Source of the DNA: Paracoccus liaowanqingii
GTDB taxonomy: Bacteria > Pseudomonadota > Alphaproteobacteria > Rhodobacterales > Rhodobacteraceae
Direction of reading: 5' to 3'
Assembly (NCBI RefSeq): GCF_004683865.2
Contig: NZ_CP038439.1
Location: 2,916,001-2,980,000, forward strand
DNA length: 64,000 nucleotides
Translations under genes and position numbers: made by a program
The notes under the pieces: generated by a model
What the model was told of the DNA's origin: nothing
The model's input: the letters and a program-made list of their open reading frames with translations, nothing else
The model's database searches: none
In this document: in pieces, positions 61,284 through 64,000 of the stretch
Numbering within the stretch: the first letter of the stretch is position 1
How the letters are laid out: each line of letters begins with the position of its first letter

Positions 61284-64000
61284 CTACTCGGCAGGGACCG
61301 CGCTCGGCTCCTCGATGGCGGCGATGGGATGGGGCAGATGCACCAGCATCTCCTTGGGGCAGACCTGCAGGAAGTTGCCCTTCTCGCGGTCCCAGTTCGA
61401 CAGGATCTCGTCGGCGCGGCGCGATCCGGTCTCCTTCAGGTGCCGGGCGATCAGCGTCTTCAGCTGATCCTCCCAATGCGCCTGCGTCACCGGGCACAGG
61501 ATCAGCGTCTCGGCGTTGATGTAATCGCGCGCCAGCCCCTCGGGGTCGTACAGATAGGCCATCCCCCCGGTCATGCCCGCGCCGAAGTTGGCGCCGATCC
61601 GGCCCAGGATCACCGCCACGCCGCCGGTCATGTATTCGCAGCCGTTCGACCCGCAGCCCTCGATCACCACCGAGGCGCCACTGTTGCGCACCGCGAATCG
61701 CTCGCCCGCCCGGCCCGCCGCGAACAGATAGCCGTTCGTCGCGCCGTAGAGGACCGTGTTGCCAATGATCGTGTTCTCGGCCGCGACCAGCGGGCTGGCC
61801 ATCGGCGGGCGCACCACGATGGTGCCGCCCGACAGGCCCTTGCCCACATAGTCGTTGGCATCGCCCGAGACCTCGATCTTCAGCCCCGGCGCCGCGAAGG
61901 CGCCCAGCGACTGGCCCGCGCTGCCGGTCAACCGTACCGTCAGGTGGTCGGGCTGCAGGTCGTTGCGCATCCCGAACTTGGACACGATCAGCGAACTGGT
62001 CCGCGTCCCCACCGTGCGCTGCGTGTTCCGCACCGCATAGGACAGCTGCATCTTCTCGCCGTCCTCGAAGAAGCGGGCGGCATCCTTGACGATCTCGCTG
62101 TCCAGCGTCTCCAGCACCGCATTGCGCGGCTTGGTGCGGTCATAGACGATCTTGTCCGCGCCATCGACGGTGATCAGCAGCGGATTGAGGTCCAGATCGT
62201 CCAGGTTCGCCGCGCCCCGGCTGACCTGCGTCAGCAGATCCGCGCGCCCGATCACCTCGTCCAGGGACCGCGCCCCGATGCTTGCCAGGATCTCGCGCAC
62301 CTCCTGGGCATAGAAGGTGATCAGGTTCACCACCTTGTCCGCCGATCCGGTGAACATGGCGCGCAGCTTCTCGTCCTGGGTGCAGACGCCCACCGGGCAG
62401 GTGTTCGACTGGCACTGGCGCACCATGATGCAGCCCATGGCGATCAGGGCGGCGGTGCCGATGCCGTATTCCTCGGCCCCCATCATCGCCGCCATGACGA
62501 TGTCGCGGCCCGTGCGCAGGCCCCCGTCGGTGCGCAGGGTCACCCGCTCGCGCAGCCGGTTCATGGCCAGAACCTGATGCGCCTCGGTCAGCCCCATCTC
62601 CCACGGCAGGCCCGCGAACTTGATCGAGGTCGCGGGCGACGCGCCCGTGCCGCCGTTATGGCCGCTGATCAGGATCACGTCGGCCTTGGCCTTGGCCACC
62701 CCCGCCGCGATCGTGCCCACACCGCTGGACGCCACCAGCTTGACGGTGATCTTGGCGCGCGGGTTGATCTGCTTGAGGTCATAGATCAGCTGCGCCAGAT
62801 CTTCGATGGAATAGATGTCGTGGTGCGGCGGCGGGCTGATCAGCATCACGCCCGGCGTCGAATGGCGCAGCTTGGCGATCAGCTTGGTGACCTTCATGCC
62901 GGGCAGCTGCCCGCCCTCACCGGGCTTGGCGCCTTGGGCGACCTTGATCTCCAGCTCCTCGCAGGCGTTCAGGTATTCGGCGGTGACGCCGAAGCGACCC
63001 GACGCCACCTGCTTGATCTTGGCGCAGGGGTTGTCGCCATTGGGCAGCGGATGGCTGTGGGCCGGATCCTCGCCGCCCTCGCCCGAATCGGACTTGGCGC
63101 CGATGCGGTTCATCGCGATGTTCAGCGTCATATGCGCCTCGGGCGACAGCGCCCCAAGGCTCATGCCCGGCGTCACGAAGCGCTTCCTGATCGAGGTGAT
63201 GCTTTCCACCTCCTCGATGGGCACCGCCTTGCCCAAGGGCTTGATGTCCAGCAGATCGCGGATGTGGATCGGCGGATTGGCCCGCATCGTGGCGCTGAAC
63301 TGCTTCCAGATGTCATAGCTGGCCTTCTCGCAGGCCACCTGCAGCAGCTTCATCGTGTTGGCTTCCCAGGCATGCTTCTCGCCCGTGCGCCGCAGCTTGT
63401 AGAAGCCGCCGACCGGCAGCATGTCCAGATTGTCGGTGTGGAAGGCCACCTGATGCAGCCCCTCCAGCTTGCCCTGCAAGCCGTGCAGGCCGATGCCCGA
63501 GATGCGCGACTGCATGCCGGGGAAATACTCCGCGACCATGGCGCGGCTCAGCCCCACCGCCTCGAAGTTGAGGCCCCCGCGATAGGAGGACAGGACCGAG
63601 ATCCCCATCTTGGCCATGATCTTCAACAGACCCGCGTCGATGGAGGCGCGATAGCGGCGCATGCATTCGACCAGCGATCCGCTCAGCAGCCCGCGCTCGA
63701 TCCGGTCGTTGATGCTGTCCTGCGCCAGATAGGGGTTCACGGTCGTGGCCCCGCAGCCGATCAGCACCGCGAAGTAATGCGGGTCGATGCATTCGGCGGC
63801 CCGCACGTTGACGGAACAGAAGGTCCGCAGCCCCTTGCGCGTCAGCCAGCTGTGCACCGCGCTGGTCGCCAGGATCATCGGCATGGCGACGCGGTTCGGC
63901 CCCTGCGCCTCGTCGGTCAGGACCAGATGGCCCGCGCCGCTGCGCACGGCATCCTCGGCCTCGGCCCGGATGCGCGCCAGCCCCTCGCCCAAGGCGTCCG
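61284..64000 (-). CDS. gltB: Glutamate synthase large subunit, 5' part outside the window
   Basis: About 905 residues of the large subunit of NADPH glutamate synthase, which makes two glutamates from glutamine and 2-oxoglutarate. The full protein is about 1510 residues, so some 600 residues, including the glutaminase domain, lie beyond the window. Seen here are the central domain, the FMN domain (LISPPPHHDIYSIEDLAQLI; SGHNGGTGASP), the [3Fe-4S] cysteines in MGCIMVRQCQSNTCPVG, and the GXGXG helix (GCGSNGCEYMTGGVAVILGR). The frame stays open to the window edge. gltD is not in the window. Confidence 0.95.
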   Translation of the reverse strand, partial: DALGEGLARIRAEAEDAVRSGAGHLVLTDEAQGPNRVAMPMILATSAVHSWLTRKGLRTFCSVNVRAAECIDPHYFAVLIGCGATTVNPYLAQDSINDRIERGLLSGSLVECMRRYRASIDAGLLKIMAKMGISVLSSYRGGLNFEAVGLSRAMVAEYFPGMQSRISGIGLHGLQGKLEGLHQVAFHTDNLDMLPVGGFYKLRRTGEKHAWEANTMKLLQVACEKASYDIWKQFSATMRANPPIHIRDLLDIKPLGKAVPIEEVESITSIRKRFVTPGMSLGALSPEAHMTLNIAMNRIGAKSDSGEGGEDPAHSHPLPNGDNPCAKIKQVASGRFGVTAEYLNACEELEIKVAQGAKPGEGGQLPGMKVTKLIAKLRHSTPGVMLISPPPHHDIYSIEDLAQLIYDLKQINPRAKITVKLVASSGVGTIAAGVAKAKADVILISGHNGGTGASPATSIKFAGLPWEMGLTEAHQVLAMNRLRERVTLRTDGGLRTGRDIVMAAMMGAEEYGIGTAALIAMGCIMVRQCQSNTCPVGVCTQDEKLRAMFTGSADKVVNLITFYAQEVREILASIGARSLDEVIGRADLLTQVSRGAANLDDLDLNPLLITVDGADKIVYDRTKPRNAVLETLDSEIVKDAARFFEDGEKMQLSYAVRNTQRTVGTRTSSLIVSKFGMRNDLQPDHLTVRLTGSAGQSLGAFAAPGLKIEVSGDANDYVGKGLSGGTIVVRPPMASPLVAAENTIIGNTVLYGATNGYLFAAGRAGERFAVRNSGASVVIEGCGSNGCEYMTGGVAVILGRIGANFGAGMTGGMAYLYDPEGLARDYINAETLILCPVTQAHWEDQLKTLIARHLKETGSRRADEILSNWDREKGNFLQVCPKEMLVHLPHPIAAIEEPSAVPAE

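Overview
The window is a gene-dense, GC-rich stretch of alphaproteobacterial chromosome. Gene content and order point to Rhodobacteraceae, and Paracoccus or a close relative is my best guess: a DUF6478 gene, a petP-petR pair, the rnd-kdsD-lptC-lptA-lptB-hpf-ptsN block without rpoN, and a TGA-N9-TCA iron box. I see about 65 protein genes, no rRNA or tRNA gene, and no insertion sequence, prophage or CRISPR array. No gap between genes exceeds 300 bases; the largest is about 250.

Layout. 1-8 kb: DUF6478, pterin dehydratase, cardiolipin synthase, then accD-folC-DUF983 and an acyl-CoA synthetase. 8-16 kb: a BON/LysM protein, a CAP lipoprotein, an ABC exporter, an MTA/SAH nucleosidase, zapE, a DsbA-like protein, an HNH protein, an unknown and ettA. 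16-24 kb: sulfotransferase/rimO, a secreted ClpP-fold-like protein, an ABC-2 transporter, divergent mnmD and FAD oxidoreductase, and a DUF4202-CbiX fusion. 24-34 kb: kynA, GNAT, CinA-like protein, map, yqgE, a DsbD-N protein and an RND efflux pair. 33-37 kb: uracil-DNA glycosylase, petR-petP and ilvE. 37-42 kb: ptsN, hpf and the LPS-transport block. 42-49 kb: an iron block with DUF2218, a siderophore ABC importer and tonB-exbD-exbD-exbB, with an iron-responsive operator upstream of exbB. 49-55 kb: mobA and partner, a TspO-like protein, glutathione peroxidase, SDR-photolyase and cobA. 55-64 kb: a large RTX protein, queG, a GST, mtgA and the 3' part of gltB, which runs off the window.

How the genes work together. 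The exb/tonB operon would energise outer-membrane siderophore uptake, and the ABC importer next door would carry the ligand inward. kdsD makes a KDO precursor, and lptC, lptA and lptB help export finished LPS. cobA supplies precorrin-2 and the CbiX part of the fusion could insert metal downstream of it. rimO, mnmD, queG, ettA and hpf all act on translation.

The most notable observations are: (i) three genes (accD, lptA, phr) each broken by what looks like one missing C/G in a homopolymer, which argues for systematic sequence error; (ii) an ExbD pair in which one paralog has Asn in place of the proton-carrying Asp; (iii) a DUF4202-CbiX fusion whose junction looks like a lost ATGA overlap; (iv) an interspersed repeat family with seven copies that supplies translation-start context to kdsD and queG; (v) a uracil-DNA glycosylase without its iron-sulfur cysteines; (vi) three convergent gene pairs sharing a CTAG stop. 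I did not find a clearly new multi-gene system; most of the window is conserved core genome.
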